Of a DNA stretch of 64,000 nt, positions 12,518 to 21,307 are shown piece after piece. Under the pieces are notes generated by a model, which saw only the letters and a list, made by a program, of their open reading frames with translations, did no database searches and had not been told where the DNA came from. The stretch's first letter is position 1. Each line of letters begins with the position of its first letter. The position numbers were made by a program, and so were the translations under genes. Origin of the DNA: Aphanomyces cochlioides (taxonomy: Eukaryota; Oomycota; Saprolegniomycetes; Saprolegniales; Verrucalvaceae); NCBI GenBank assembly GCA_019828595.1, contig JAHQRK010000031.1:558001-622000 (forward strand), given 5' to 3'.

Positions 12518-13744
12518 TTACTCAGACTGCACTTCACATGCCAACAAATCTTGAGCCATCCCTTGCAACAAATCATCCTTCTTTGCCTCCACAATACAGA
12601 CTTCTTTCTCTATGGAAGGCATCAGCATCGCGTAAATCCTTCCGACGAGTTCTTTCAATCCTTCAAACGAAGGTATGGTTTCGACGGTACGGAGAGAATA
12701 CTCATGCTTTCGGGCCTTCGTGTCTTCACTGATCACGAACGTCCACTCGATAAAATTAGTCACGATGCCATATGTCACAGATAGATTTTCAACATCAGCA
12801 AGAGCTTCGAGCCCCGTCACACTCTGAACCAGTCCTTGCTGCATATCTTCACGCTTTGCTTCGACAAGTGAAATTCTCTTCTTGCCACGCTTGAGCACGA
12901 ATTCGAATCGACCATTCAGGAGCACGTTCTTCCCAGCCACGTCTTCTTCGACTAAAATGCGGACGTCCTTGATCAGACGACTGACTGTCTCAAGGATCGG
13001 GGCGATAAAGAACAATCTCTTGGCTTCTTTCCCATCCGTGACTTGTCCATAGAGATCCCGCAAATCATGAATACGAGCGAGGAGCAGCTGGATGTCAGCA
13101 TCAGGAATATCGCTAACGTTAGGCTGAAGGTCATAAGAATCTTCGAAGTTGTAAATTGATTTGATATCTTCCCAACAAAGACTCGAATAGCCGACAGTCT
13201 TGTTAACATCGCGTTTTTTTCGTTTTTTGTTTGTATTGGCGTCTTCATCCGTGGTCTTCTGGTTTGCCTGTTGATTCTTCTGACGTATCATTGCATTGAT
13301 CGCAGCCCATCGTTTGAGACGTTCGGGATGACGATGTGTTGTAGTTGGTGCCACGCCGAGAGCCTCTTGCTCCGTAACCACCACATGAATTTTTTCGTCG
13401 CAATATTCAGGGTAATCTTCACCACCAGAAAAGTAGTTGGAAAGCTTCTTGGTTTCTCTCATCTTTCTTTCTTCATTGACATACTTTGGTAACACTGTGT
13501 TTCCATCAGCGGGTTGAGAAAGGCCTTTCAAATCAGGGTCTTCGTCAGACAGCCACGCACCATCCTTTAACTGTAAACCACCCTTCAAAGCCAGATAAAG
13601 CTGAAGATCCTTCGCATCACAAGTAATTGTGTTCTTGTTCTCTTCCTTGATCTTCTTCTTGAGAATCCCAACGGACTTATCAGCATCAATCTCGATGGGG
13701 AAAGGTCTCCCTTCACCAACAACGACACAGAACAAAGTCAGCAT
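12518..13744 (-). CDS. Crinkler (CRN)-like protein, Polinton cargo (408 aa)
   Basis: Start is taken at 13744. The ORF extends further upstream, but the CRN header begins with this Met (MLTLFCVVVGEG). Residues ~1-75 form the ubiquitin-like CRN header, with LYLALK at 49-54 in place of LFLAK, DGAWL at 61-65, and an IHVVV segment near 119 where CRNs have HVLVxxP. A basic KKRKKR stretch follows (possible nuclear signal). A C-terminal region carries VEAKRxDMQQGLVQ, which resembles the REase-fold catalytic segment of CRN/CR effectors. A similar VEAKKDDLLQG recurs at the extreme C-terminus. CRNs are oomycete effectors that act inside host cells, often in the nucleus. The gene lies inside the terminal repeats, is richer in GC than the viral genes, and ends in decayed sequence, which suggests capture from the host genome. 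No signal peptide is seen, as is common in Saprolegniales CRNs. Confidence 0.8.
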   Translation of the reverse strand: MLTLFCVVVGEGRPFPIEIDADKSVGILKKKIKEENKNTITCDAKDLQLYLALKGGLQLKDGAWLSDEDPDLKGLSQPADGNTVLPKYVNEERKMRETKKLSNYFSGGEDYPEYCDEKIHVVVTEQEALGVAPTTTHRHPERLKRWAAINAMIRQKNQQANQKTTDEDANTNKKRKKRDVNKTVGYSSLCWEDIKSIYNFEDSYDLQPNVSDIPDADIQLLLARIHDLRDLYGQVTDGKEAKRLFFIAPILETVSRLIKDVRILVEEDVAGKNVLLNGRFEFVLKRGKKRISLVEAKREDMQQGLVQSVTGLEALADVENLSVTYGIVTNFIEWTFVISEDTKARKHEYSLRTVETIPSFEGLKELVGRIYAMLMPSIEKEVCIVEAKKDDLLQGMAQDLLACEVQSE

Positions 13745-13896
13745 ATTCGGAAATGGACGTTGGTCGTTAAACCACTTTGAAAATAATATACCTGTATAAA
13801 ATAATACTATAGAAAATTTAATCGCTACTATAAAATTTCGTATAATTAATTTAAAAAAACTACTACGTAGTATATGGTGTATAGTATATAGTAACC
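13745..13896. promoter_or_regulatory. AT-rich divergent promoter region
   Basis: This short, very AT-rich gap separates the CRN start (minus) from the 108-aa gene start (plus). It contains TATA-like runs (TATATGGTGTATAGTATATA near 13871). A promoter role is inferred. Confidence 0.4.
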
Positions 13897-14223
13897 ATGG
13901 AATTAAATTTCGGACGATATAAATCAAAAACTATTCAAGAAGTTTTTGATATTAATCAATCATATTGTAAATGGTTGCTAACTCAGGAGATGATCCTTAG
14001 TTCTCGTCCAGAAATCAAACAGTTCCTACAAGATAAATTCAAAGATGCTGATCTTAGCTATACAATGACATGGGGCAAATATAAAGGCAAATCTATACAA
14101 CATATCAATCAAATCGATTCTCAATACATTGATTGGTTATTAACTAATCAATACGTTAAAGAAAAGTGTTTAAAACTATACGATGAACTAATTAACCTAA
14201 AAAACCAACCAAAAGAGGTTTAA
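13897..14223 (+). CDS. Small protein with two FGKYKGKxI-type repeats (108 aa)
   Basis: The protein consists of two similar ~45-residue units, FGRYKSKTI...YCKWLLTQ and WGKYKGKSI...YIDWLLTN. The pattern (aromatic-G-K-Y-K-G-K, then a Tyr-x-x-Trp-Leu-Leu) resembles DUF3820-like small domains found in phages and large DNA viruses. Function is unknown; a nucleic-acid role has been suggested for such domains, but nothing here proves it. It is the first AT-rich viral gene after the CRN cargo. Confidence 0.7.
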   Translation: MELNFGRYKSKTIQEVFDINQSYCKWLLTQEMILSSRPEIKQFLQDKFKDADLSYTMTWGKYKGKSIQHINQIDSQYIDWLLTNQYVKEKCLKLYDELINLKNQPKEV

Positions 14224-14228
14224 TCTAC

Positions 14229-14606
14229 TTACTCAAACGTTTTATCATTCAGATCATGAAATCCTTCGAGTAGATCAGGACTGTGATTTTGTTTAGAATA
14301 TAGGAATAATAAACACCAAATGCCACAATATTCTCTATAAGCACTTTGATACTGCTTATGGTTGTATTTTTTTATACCTAAAATAATAGGAGGTGGTTCA
14401 CCAGCACTATCAAAATATTGATCATGGAAAGTACATACCCAATGTCCAATTCCATCACCATTTTCTAACAAAATAATATAATTTCCGTTTTTTGGTAATG
14501 GTTTCTTTATTTCATCAAGAGTAAAGATTCCATCCAATTCAATATCTAATAAATCAGCTAATTCAATTAATTCGTGATCAGAGGTAATTCCTTTTACTAG
14601 ATCCAT
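14229..14606 (-). CDS. Adenain-like maturation cysteine protease (125 aa)
   Basis: The motifs match the adenovirus/Polinton protease (Ulp1-like fold): His55 in GHW, Asp66 in YFDSAG, Gln87 in the KQYQS segment and Cys94 in YCGIWC. The Gln-to-Cys spacing of seven is that of adenain. The length is near the minimum for the family. In Polintons this enzyme is expected to cut capsid-associated precursors at GG sites. It lies head to head with the capsid gene across a 71 bp AT-rich gap and ends 5 bp from the upstream 108-aa gene. Confidence 0.88.
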   Translation of the reverse strand: MDLVKGITSDHELIELADLLDIELDGIFTLDEIKKPLPKNGNYIILLENGDGIGHWVCTFHDQYFDSAGEPPPIILGIKKYNHKQYQSAYREYCGIWCLLFLYSKQNHSPDLLEGFHDLNDKTFE

Positions 14607-14677
14607 TCATTAATATTTTTTTCTATTTTTTGTCTCAATAGAAGTATATATAAGTCTATAAAATAATATAAACAATC
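14607..14677. promoter_or_regulatory. Divergent promoter, protease/capsid
   Basis: The AT-rich gap contains a clear TATA-like sequence, TATATATAAG, at about 14644-14653, about 25 bp upstream of the capsid ATG at 14678. Confidence 0.5.
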
Positions 14678-16477
14678 ATGGCTGACTACCAACTGGCTGA
14701 TCAATATTTACTTGATGCTTCCAAAAGAGAAGATGCTCCTGTAGAAGTCTCTCGAGGTAAGAAAATGGCATATGTTCCGGATAACAATCAAGGTAGTTAT
14801 TCGTCAGGTATTATCACAATCGACGCCGCTTCTCAACTTCAAGGTTCTAAAGGTTTTGCTTCTTTGAAAGATGCTTACATTACTTTACCATACGTAGTGA
14901 CTATGAAAAATTTAGGTTCCGATGCATTTGCTAAAGCAATTAATCGATATTGTGTTGGCATGAAGGCTGGCGTTTGGAACGTAGTTGACTCGCTCACTGT
15001 TACTTTAAATGGAACTGATATAGTTACTGAAGCAGATTACAAATTGTTTTGGAATAATTTGCGCCATCAAACAGGATGGAGCGCTAGCGACCAGCTAAAA
15101 CATGGGGCCGATGCGCTTCATTTTCCAGATAGTTGGTACTCGATGAATTATGGTGGATCCTCTGGAACACCAGCAGCTTCAGCAGGGGGAGATGGTTTTT
15201 ACAATACGGTCTGCAATCCAGCAGCTACTACTGGTTTGACACTTCAGGAGGCACCTTTAGCAGAAAACAATGGATTTATCTCTCGTATTTATTCTAATCC
15301 TCAAAGTGTAGCGACAATTGATCCAACTACAGGTAGTGTTAATGGAGGTATCAACGCCTTTAATTGGCTAACCCAACGCGCAAGCGTTAGTTCAACAATC
15401 GCACAGCAAAATGCTCGTGGTGCTTTTGCTCTTAATAATACTGGAACAGTTGCAGCAGGGGCATATGCAGGACATTGGGTTCACATGTTGAAAATCCGTT
15501 TGATCGATCTCCATCCTATCTTCAATGAATTAGAATTAACGGGTAACCCTCAGCTCAAATTACGTCTTAAAATCAACTCTGGATATGTTGATATAGATGC
15601 AGCTACCGATGCAGCTTCTCCACCAAACTACACAATGAAATTAAAATCTTCAGTACTTACAAGCGGTAGAACGTGCCCAATTATGGTAGCTTCAGGTAAT
15701 GCTTATAACCCCATGACTGGTATTCTCGCAGCTTCGAAAGCAGCTACGTTTCGAGTAGCATTCGGTCCAGTTCAAAATAGTCTATGCACTGTTGCACAAA
15801 CAGGAAGCATTGTCCCATACACAACTGCTCGCCTCAATGTTCCATTTTATGATCTAGCACGCCCAACTGAAATTGTACAAAGACCAATCAAGACTATTCG
15901 TTTCTTAGACTGTTATGCTCAATATTTTCAAGGACGAGCTGGTCTTGGAGCAATTGATGGTCAAATGAATGTTCCAATCAATTTGACTTTATCTGGTTCT
16001 TGGAAGAATATTAAATATATTGCATTGATTCCATTTAGCGAAACATCATCAGGACATTATGTAACTGCTACTAATGTAGAGCAATTTGCAAGTCCCTTTG
16101 ATTCAGCTCCTTACACTTGTCAACCAGGAAGTAGTATTCGCCACTTCCAAGTTCAAATCGGATCTGAAACAGTTTTCAATGAAACTGTAACCTATGATTA
16201 CCAATCTTTCTATGATGAATTCTCTAAATTACACGCAATTAATGGTGGACTAACCCACGAAATTGCTAATGGTTTGATCGATTTCCAAACTTGGAGCACT
16301 GTGAATCGAGTTCTTGTTGCTGACTGCTCTCGAATCACTCAAAAAGACGTTCCACAAGCCGTAACCATTTCTGGTATCAACGGTTGCTCGCAAGGCGCAA
16401 ATCTACTTGCTTTAGTCGTCTACGAACGTGAATTCAATCTTAACCGTTTAACAGGAGAAGTTGAAATGTTAAGTTAA
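14678..16477 (+). CDS. Major capsid protein, double jelly-roll (599 aa)
   Basis: The length, the position next to the protease, and the N-terminal SYSSGIITID...YITLPYVV segment are those of Polinton/polinton-like virus major capsid proteins. These fold as a double jelly roll and build the hexons of an icosahedral virion. The body is rich in Gly, Thr, Asn and Ala, and has no signal peptide or membrane segment. The ORF is intact. Assignment rests on family resemblance and context, since jelly-roll proteins have few invariant motifs. Confidence 0.85.
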   Translation: MADYQLADQYLLDASKREDAPVEVSRGKKMAYVPDNNQGSYSSGIITIDAASQLQGSKGFASLKDAYITLPYVVTMKNLGSDAFAKAINRYCVGMKAGVWNVVDSLTVTLNGTDIVTEADYKLFWNNLRHQTGWSASDQLKHGADALHFPDSWYSMNYGGSSGTPAASAGGDGFYNTVCNPAATTGLTLQEAPLAENNGFISRIYSNPQSVATIDPTTGSVNGGINAFNWLTQRASVSSTIAQQNARGAFALNNTGTVAAGAYAGHWVHMLKIRLIDLHPIFNELELTGNPQLKLRLKINSGYVDIDAATDAASPPNYTMKLKSSVLTSGRTCPIMVASGNAYNPMTGILAASKAATFRVAFGPVQNSLCTVAQTGSIVPYTTARLNVPFYDLARPTEIVQRPIKTIRFLDCYAQYFQGRAGLGAIDGQMNVPINLTLSGSWKNIKYIALIPFSETSSGHYVTATNVEQFASPFDSAPYTCQPGSSIRHFQVQIGSETVFNETVTYDYQSFYDEFSKLHAINGGLTHEIANGLIDFQTWSTVNRVLVADCSRITQKDVPQAVTISGINGCSQGANLLALVVYEREFNLNRLTGEVEMLS

Positions 16478-16721
16478 AAAGAGCGAGCTCTTTGCTGTAG
16501 GCATAAACGACATCAGAGATTGTCCGCAACCTTCGGTTGCTTTCCACAAGCAAATAGCTTGCATCTACACCAAAGTGAACAAAAAAATCTATTTAATACT
16601 ATGGCCCAGCAAGCTGGGGAGTCCTTGGACGGTGGCTCGCGCCCCCAAGTCCTTCAGACTTGTAGAGGCGCAAGTTTATCTTGCGGCTCTGCCTACAGAT
16701 AACTTACCTAATCAGATGCTC
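16478..16721. other. Structured, GC-rich island between capsid and fibre genes
   Basis: This region lies between two convergent genes. It contains several stem-loops: GCAACCTTCGGTTGC near 16528, and CCCAGC-AA-GCTGGG near 16603. It also has a longer-range pair, CTGTAGGCA at 16495-16503 and TGCCTACAG at 16690-16698. GAGCTC-containing palindromes occur at both ends. It is more GC-rich than its surroundings. It could hold a back-to-back terminator, an untranslated RNA or a packaging signal; nothing decides between these. Confidence 0.5.
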
Positions 16722-18938
16722 TTAGAGCTCTTCTAATTTTTTTTCAAGAGATGAAATTCTATCATCTTGCAAAAGTATATATTTATGCAACAAGCAACAG
16801 ATCTTCTGATAAGCAATCGTAAATATGACATCTTTAGGGCTCACAAAACCATCATCATCAATAGTTTCATCTATTTCTTGACGATGTGTTTGAATCAATC
16901 TATCTACACCAGCTTTTAGCATATCTTGAGCAATATATCCATAGGATTCAGAATTATCAGCTTTCAATTTATAGAAAACAGGACTAATTTTTTTGACAAA
17001 ATTTGTTGCTTCTTCTTCACTGATATTTCTAATATCATCTTTAATACGTCTATCCGAACTGACGTCAATTTCTAAAGCAACGTTTATGCGTCCATTGAAT
17101 TTTGCTGAGAAATTTTGCGATCCCGAATTAGTTAATGAACCAACATTACCAGACGAGTTAAGATAACCATAGCTACCTGTAATTGTTTGCGAGCTATAGC
17201 CTACTTCCAAAGGATATTGACTGGTGTTTTGTGTCCCAATACCAGTAGCTCCAAGGGCAGTAACATAAACCCCATCCCCAAGTTGAACAGCCGTTTGCAA
17301 AAGCGTTGTTCGATTATAACCAAAGAAATGAGCTGTTGAGTTAATATATTCGATTTCAGCTCCTCCTCCCGAATATCCTAACGGATTGCTTCCAACACAT
17401 CGAAAACCCGCCTGGGCTTTGATATTCCCAAATTGATCAATTTGACCAAGCAACGTTCCAAGGCTTGTTTGAGCACCTGTCCCAGATAATGAATACGAAC
17501 TATAAAATCTATGACCATTTGATCCAGATGATATATGCTGAAGAGCGCTGTTGTTGAAGCCCCAGCCGCTTGTTGGCGTAATATTGGATGGATTATATAA
17601 ACAGATTTGAATATCAGAAGGTCCTCCGCCATTTCCAGCCCCTAGATCAAGTCTAAATCTTGGTGAATAACCAGTTAATGATAATGCTGGTAAAGTCCAG
17701 TAATTTGGTGATCCAAAATAATATTGCAAATATGTTGGTGTGGATTGTAGTGAATTAAGAGTAAAACTAAATGTCCCATCAGATTGGCTATTGAAATTTG
17801 TATAATGATTAGCATCATATGTGAAAGCTAAAGCTGAACCAAAAGATTGAATATTGACTTGACTATTAGTTGTTGTTGGCGTATTAACGTTTAATTTACC
17901 ATTTAGAAGCGTTGTTGTTCCTGAAAACGTTGCACAAATTGTTTCAGTTCCATTGCTATTTAAATTTCCTAAAATGACTCCTTGATTACCCCAGAGCACT
18001 GGTCCATCTACGGAATATGTAGAGCTGTTTCCCCAACCATTATTACTATTCCAAGATGAATTTCCATTTCCGCTGTACATTATTCCATGGTTACTATCGT
18101 TTCCAGCTTGTCCTCTGAAATAAATTGGATTATCGTATAATGACACTCCACCTGATGCTGAAGATATATGGTTTGATCCTGTGAATTGAGCGTTATTTGA
18201 GTGCCAACCATTCAATAATAAATTTTTTCCAATATACGCGCCACCCGCAAACTGAACTGAGTTTGAAGTCGATATATTGGAAGAGCTTGTATTTGTAAAA
18301 CTTGTTGTTCCAGCAATAGATAAATTTGAAGATCCTAATGAATTTATATTTGGTTGAGAAGCAGTTTGTAGAGTTCCTGTTAAATTAGTAGAACTAACAT
18401 TTGTCACGCTTAAAATACTATTATTACCTGCAATAGCGACTGAATTATTATTAGTACTAGTCAAAGTTGATATTGTCATTACATCCACAAAATTTCCAGC
18501 AAAAACACTTGATAGAGTCAAAGAACCTTGATGAAGGCCTGACGTTTGTAATTGACAAGTTGAGTAAATTCTGCCATAACTAATTATATTGTTTATTTGA
18601 TTTGGGCCGTTAAAAGTCATAGCAATTCCAAATCCATTATTAGTAGGACTACCTGAAGATAATGTATGCGTAACGGCAAACGGAGTCGATATTGATCCAT
18701 TAGCTGAATCTGTTATATTTGGCGTAATGCTGCTTGCTGAAAAACTATTTATACCTGATATGTTTTTACTTGCATCAAGAACTAAAGCTTTACTAGCTGA
18801 AGCAGCTCCAGCTGAAATTGATGTTATTTGAGGTAAACGAATGTCAGATTTTGATAAGTATAGTTGATCAGCAGCATTCTGTGTCAATCCAGACGATGGA
18901 TCATAATAATTATTTGGATTATAAACAGAATTAGACAT
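16722..18938 (-). CDS. Fibre-like protein with peptidase S74 domain (738 aa)
   Basis: The first ~600 residues are low-complexity and rich in Ser, Asn, Gly and Thr, with repeated beta-type patterns, as in trimeric tail fibres. The C-terminal ~115 residues carry the intramolecular chaperone signature (SSDRRIKDDI, YGYIAQD) and end in a coiled-coil-like SSLEKKLEEL. Peptidase S74 domains help fibres trimerise and then cut themselves off. In a Polinton the obvious role is a receptor-binding spike on the virion. It is convergent with the capsid gene and divergent from the packaging ATPase. Confidence 0.85.
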   Translation of the reverse strand: MSNSVYNPNNYYDPSSGLTQNAADQLYLSKSDIRLPQITSISAGAASASKALVLDASKNISGINSFSASSITPNITDSANGSISTPFAVTHTLSSGSPTNNGFGIAMTFNGPNQINNIISYGRIYSTCQLQTSGLHQGSLTLSSVFAGNFVDVMTISTLTSTNNNSVAIAGNNSILSVTNVSSTNLTGTLQTASQPNINSLGSSNLSIAGTTSFTNTSSSNISTSNSVQFAGGAYIGKNLLLNGWHSNNAQFTGSNHISSASGGVSLYDNPIYFRGQAGNDSNHGIMYSGNGNSSWNSNNGWGNSSTYSVDGPVLWGNQGVILGNLNSNGTETICATFSGTTTLLNGKLNVNTPTTTNSQVNIQSFGSALAFTYDANHYTNFNSQSDGTFSFTLNSLQSTPTYLQYYFGSPNYWTLPALSLTGYSPRFRLDLGAGNGGGPSDIQICLYNPSNITPTSGWGFNNSALQHISSGSNGHRFYSSYSLSGTGAQTSLGTLLGQIDQFGNIKAQAGFRCVGSNPLGYSGGGAEIEYINSTAHFFGYNRTTLLQTAVQLGDGVYVTALGATGIGTQNTSQYPLEVGYSSQTITGSYGYLNSSGNVGSLTNSGSQNFSAKFNGRINVALEIDVSSDRRIKDDIRNISEEEATNFVKKISPVFYKLKADNSESYGYIAQDMLKAGVDRLIQTHRQEIDETIDDDGFVSPKDVIFTIAYQKICCLLHKYILLQDDRISSLEKKLEEL

Positions 18939-18974
18939 TCTTTTTGATCTAATATATAATACCTAATAAAAAAG

Positions 18975-19649
18975 ATGGAAACAATTCCTAATTGGGGAGC
19001 TGCTCTTCCAAAAGCTTATCAATCGGATAATTCAGGGTTTAACAAACAAACAAATTTACCAAAACTTTTTAGAGGAATTGTTCTAGGAGCAAGTGGAAGC
19101 GGAAAAAGCAATTTAATTTTTGATTTTGTAAAAAAATCACCAAATGTATATTCACATTTGCATTTAATTGCTAGACAGCCTGATCAGCCTCTGTACAGAT
19201 ATTTAAAAGACAAATTAGATACCTTTTGCACTATTTACGATGAGGAAACTGTTCCAAGTGTTGATGATATTCAGAAAGACGGATTGCAACTTGTAATTTT
19301 TGACGATTGGAGTAATGATCAAAAATGGTGTGAAAAACATGTCGTTCCTTTCTTTATTCGCGGAAGGCATAAAGGTTTGACAACGTTATTTTTAGCTCAC
19401 GCCTTTTTCAAAGGTTGTCCGAAAATGGTTCGTTTGAATTCAGAAATTTTGTTTTTGCTAAGAACACCATCGAAAACAGATTTACGAATGATACTTAAAG
19501 ATATGCCTATAGCAGGAGTTACTGTTGATCAGCTATGGGGTTATTATCAAATGATTTTGAAACAGAAAGGTCAAATGATTTTACTAAATACAATTGATCA
19601 AACAGTACGATATAATTGGAAAAAAATATTACATAATGGGATGGAATAA
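18975..19649 (+). CDS. FtsK/HerA-type genome packaging ATPase (224 aa)
   Basis: The Walker A motif is GASGSGKS (residues 38-45) and the Walker B is LVIFDD (106-111). Later Arg- and Asn-containing segments are typical of A32-like ATPases of Polintons and NCLDVs. The enzyme is expected to pump the genome into preformed capsids. The length fits the family. It is followed by the minor capsid gene with a ~40 bp gap, and TATA-like AT runs precede it (18948-18960). Confidence 0.93.
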   Translation: METIPNWGAALPKAYQSDNSGFNKQTNLPKLFRGIVLGASGSGKSNLIFDFVKKSPNVYSHLHLIARQPDQPLYRYLKDKLDTFCTIYDEETVPSVDDIQKDGLQLVIFDDWSNDQKWCEKHVVPFFIRGRHKGLTTLFLAHAFFKGCPKMVRLNSEILFLLRTPSKTDLRMILKDMPIAGVTVDQLWGYYQMILKQKGQMILLNTIDQTVRYNWKKILHNGME

Positions 19650-19689
19650 TATATCTCAGCATTTATATACGTAATTTATTAGAGCAATT

Positions 19690-20559
19690 ATGGCATCTTT
19701 GATTACTTTAAGCTCGAAACATGTCCAAAATAATGGTTATAACAATACATTTCGATTTGACATTCCGACTGGAGCTGCTAATTTTCAAAATAGAGAAGTA
19801 GCGTTAGCATCAGTTAAAATGTTTAACAGTCAATTCAATATCAATGACGTTGAATATGGAAATAATACTTTTTCTATTATTGTTCCAACAGGTTCTACCA
19901 CATCTACAATCAATATAACTTTACCAAATGGATATTACTCATATTTGGATTTAAATAATTATATTCAATCAAAATTAATTGCCGCTGGAGCATATTTGAT
20001 CGATGGAAGTGGAAACAATGTTTTCTATATCAAAATGCAAGCTAATTCTACCTATTATAGTTGCCAAGTAGATCTTTTAAGCACCCCTACAAGCTTACCT
20101 GCATCATATACTAGACCAAGTTCTGGATTATATTCTTTAAGTGGAACAGGATTGCCTTCAACCGCTTATGCTCCTCAAATAGTGTTTCCTGCTAATTTTA
20201 ACTCAATTGTTGGTTTTTCAGTTGGAACTTATCCATCAGCTCAAACGACAACATCTCAAAGCATTCTTTCTAATATTACTCCTCAAATCAACCCAGTGAG
20301 TTGTTATTTAATTCGATGTAATTTGGTAAATAATATTTATAGTCAACCTCCTGATATTTTGTTTTCATTCAGTTCCGGCGGAACGACGATTGGTCAATCA
20401 ATCGATGTGAAAGTTAATCAATTTGCTTGGATTGATATTCCTGATCAAACTAAATCATACATTGAAATTATAATCACGGATCAGTTTGGTCGTTTTGTAA
20501 AATTCCAAGATAATCAAATTGTTATTCAATTATTGATAAGAAAAAAATTAACTAATTAA
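19690..20559 (+). CDS. Minor capsid (penton) protein, single jelly-roll (289 aa)
   Basis: The N-terminal SSKHVQNNGYNNTFRFDIPTG segment, the following NREVALASVKMFNSQFNI stretch and the length match the minor capsid (penton) proteins of Polintons and polinton-like viruses. It follows the packaging ATPase, the usual neighbour. It should form the pentameric capsid vertices. No membrane segments are seen. Confidence 0.82.
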   Translation: MASLITLSSKHVQNNGYNNTFRFDIPTGAANFQNREVALASVKMFNSQFNINDVEYGNNTFSIIVPTGSTTSTINITLPNGYYSYLDLNNYIQSKLIAAGAYLIDGSGNNVFYIKMQANSTYYSCQVDLLSTPTSLPASYTRPSSGLYSLSGTGLPSTAYAPQIVFPANFNSIVGFSVGTYPSAQTTTSQSILSNITPQINPVSCYLIRCNLVNNIYSQPPDILFSFSSGGTTIGQSIDVKVNQFAWIDIPDQTKSYIEIIITDQFGRFVKFQDNQIVIQLLIRKKLTN

Positions 20560-20561
20560 AG

Positions 20562-20747
20562 TTAAAGGTATGAAACATTTAATAAATGTGCAAATGATTG
20601 AGAATGGCATCTTTTGTTCCATTTTTTTAGTTTGATATTGCATGTTTGACACATAATCTCATCCTTATTAATGTAGTTCGAATGCCTTTTTAATTGAGCT
20701 TCATGCATCTCTTTACTTTTTTTGATTAATTGATAGTTAAAGAACAT
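20562..20747 (-). CDS. Small C2H2 zinc-finger protein (61 aa)
   Basis: The protein has C-x2-C (CQTC) followed by a basic stretch and two His (CHSQSFAH), the spacing of a classic zinc finger. The stop lies 2 bp from the convergent minor-capsid stop. A DNA-binding or regulatory role is inferred. Confidence 0.6.
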   Translation of the reverse strand: MFFNYQLIKKSKEMHEAQLKRHSNYINKDEIMCQTCNIKLKKWNKRCHSQSFAHLLNVSYL

Positions 20748-20765
20748 TTTTGTTTGTTTATATAT

Positions 20766-21254
20766 TTATGCAAGGAGAAATGATGCTCCAACTTTGCTTT
20801 TTCTCTTAGAACGAACAGCTTTCATCATATCCTTGGCAGCATCGGTACCTTTTTTAGGCTTCAAACCAACACCAACAATATTTCTTACGCCTTCACGCAA
20901 TGGGGCAAGTTCTGGATTGCTATAGGCGATAGCATCACCGATTCCGCTAACAACTGGTTTTACGTATGACCAAACGGTAGAAAGTCCTTGTTTAATCGAG
21001 TCCCAGATAGATCCTCCGGCGTGATGTGCTAAATCATGTTGAATTTCTCCATGAGTAATATCCAGACGAACCCCTTTGTTAGCCTTTTTAGCAGCTTGAA
21101 TTTTTCGCACGGATTCAGGATGTAATAAAACAGGCGTTTCACCTGATACTTCATCTTTAGTCAACATTATAGTTCCTCCTTTCATAGCTTTATGAAGCTT
21201 TTTCTTAGAAATTGAACCAACTTTTACAATTTTGTAGCCACTTGGATGTTTCAT
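20766..21254 (-). CDS. Probable virion protein with protease-type GG sites (162 aa)
   Basis: A basic N-terminus contains MKGG followed by Thr (residues 24-28), which fits the adenain-type (M/I/L)xGG cleavage consensus. A second GG|S occurs at 80-82. The segment after it (SIWDSIKQGLSTVWSYVKPV) is predicted to be an amphipathic helix, reminiscent of adenovirus protein VI, which disrupts membranes. The C-terminus is highly basic (RSKRKSK). I infer a minor virion protein processed by the protease at 14229-14606; sequence similarity alone would not name it. Confidence 0.6.
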   Translation of the reverse strand: MKHPSGYKIVKVGSISKKKLHKAMKGGTIMLTKDEVSGETPVLLHPESVRKIQAAKKANKGVRLDITHGEIQHDLAHHAGGSIWDSIKQGLSTVWSYVKPVVSGIGDAIAYSNPELAPLREGVRNIVGVGLKPKKGTDAAKDMMKAVRSKRKSKVGASFLLA

Positions 21255-21307
21255 GATGAATGTGTTTTATTATATACTATGTATTAGGAAATAAATAATA
21301 TATCATT

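Noticed and set aside
16520..16702. 60-codon ORF in the structured island
   Set aside because: It reads through stem-loops, has odd composition, and no viral homologue is recognisable.
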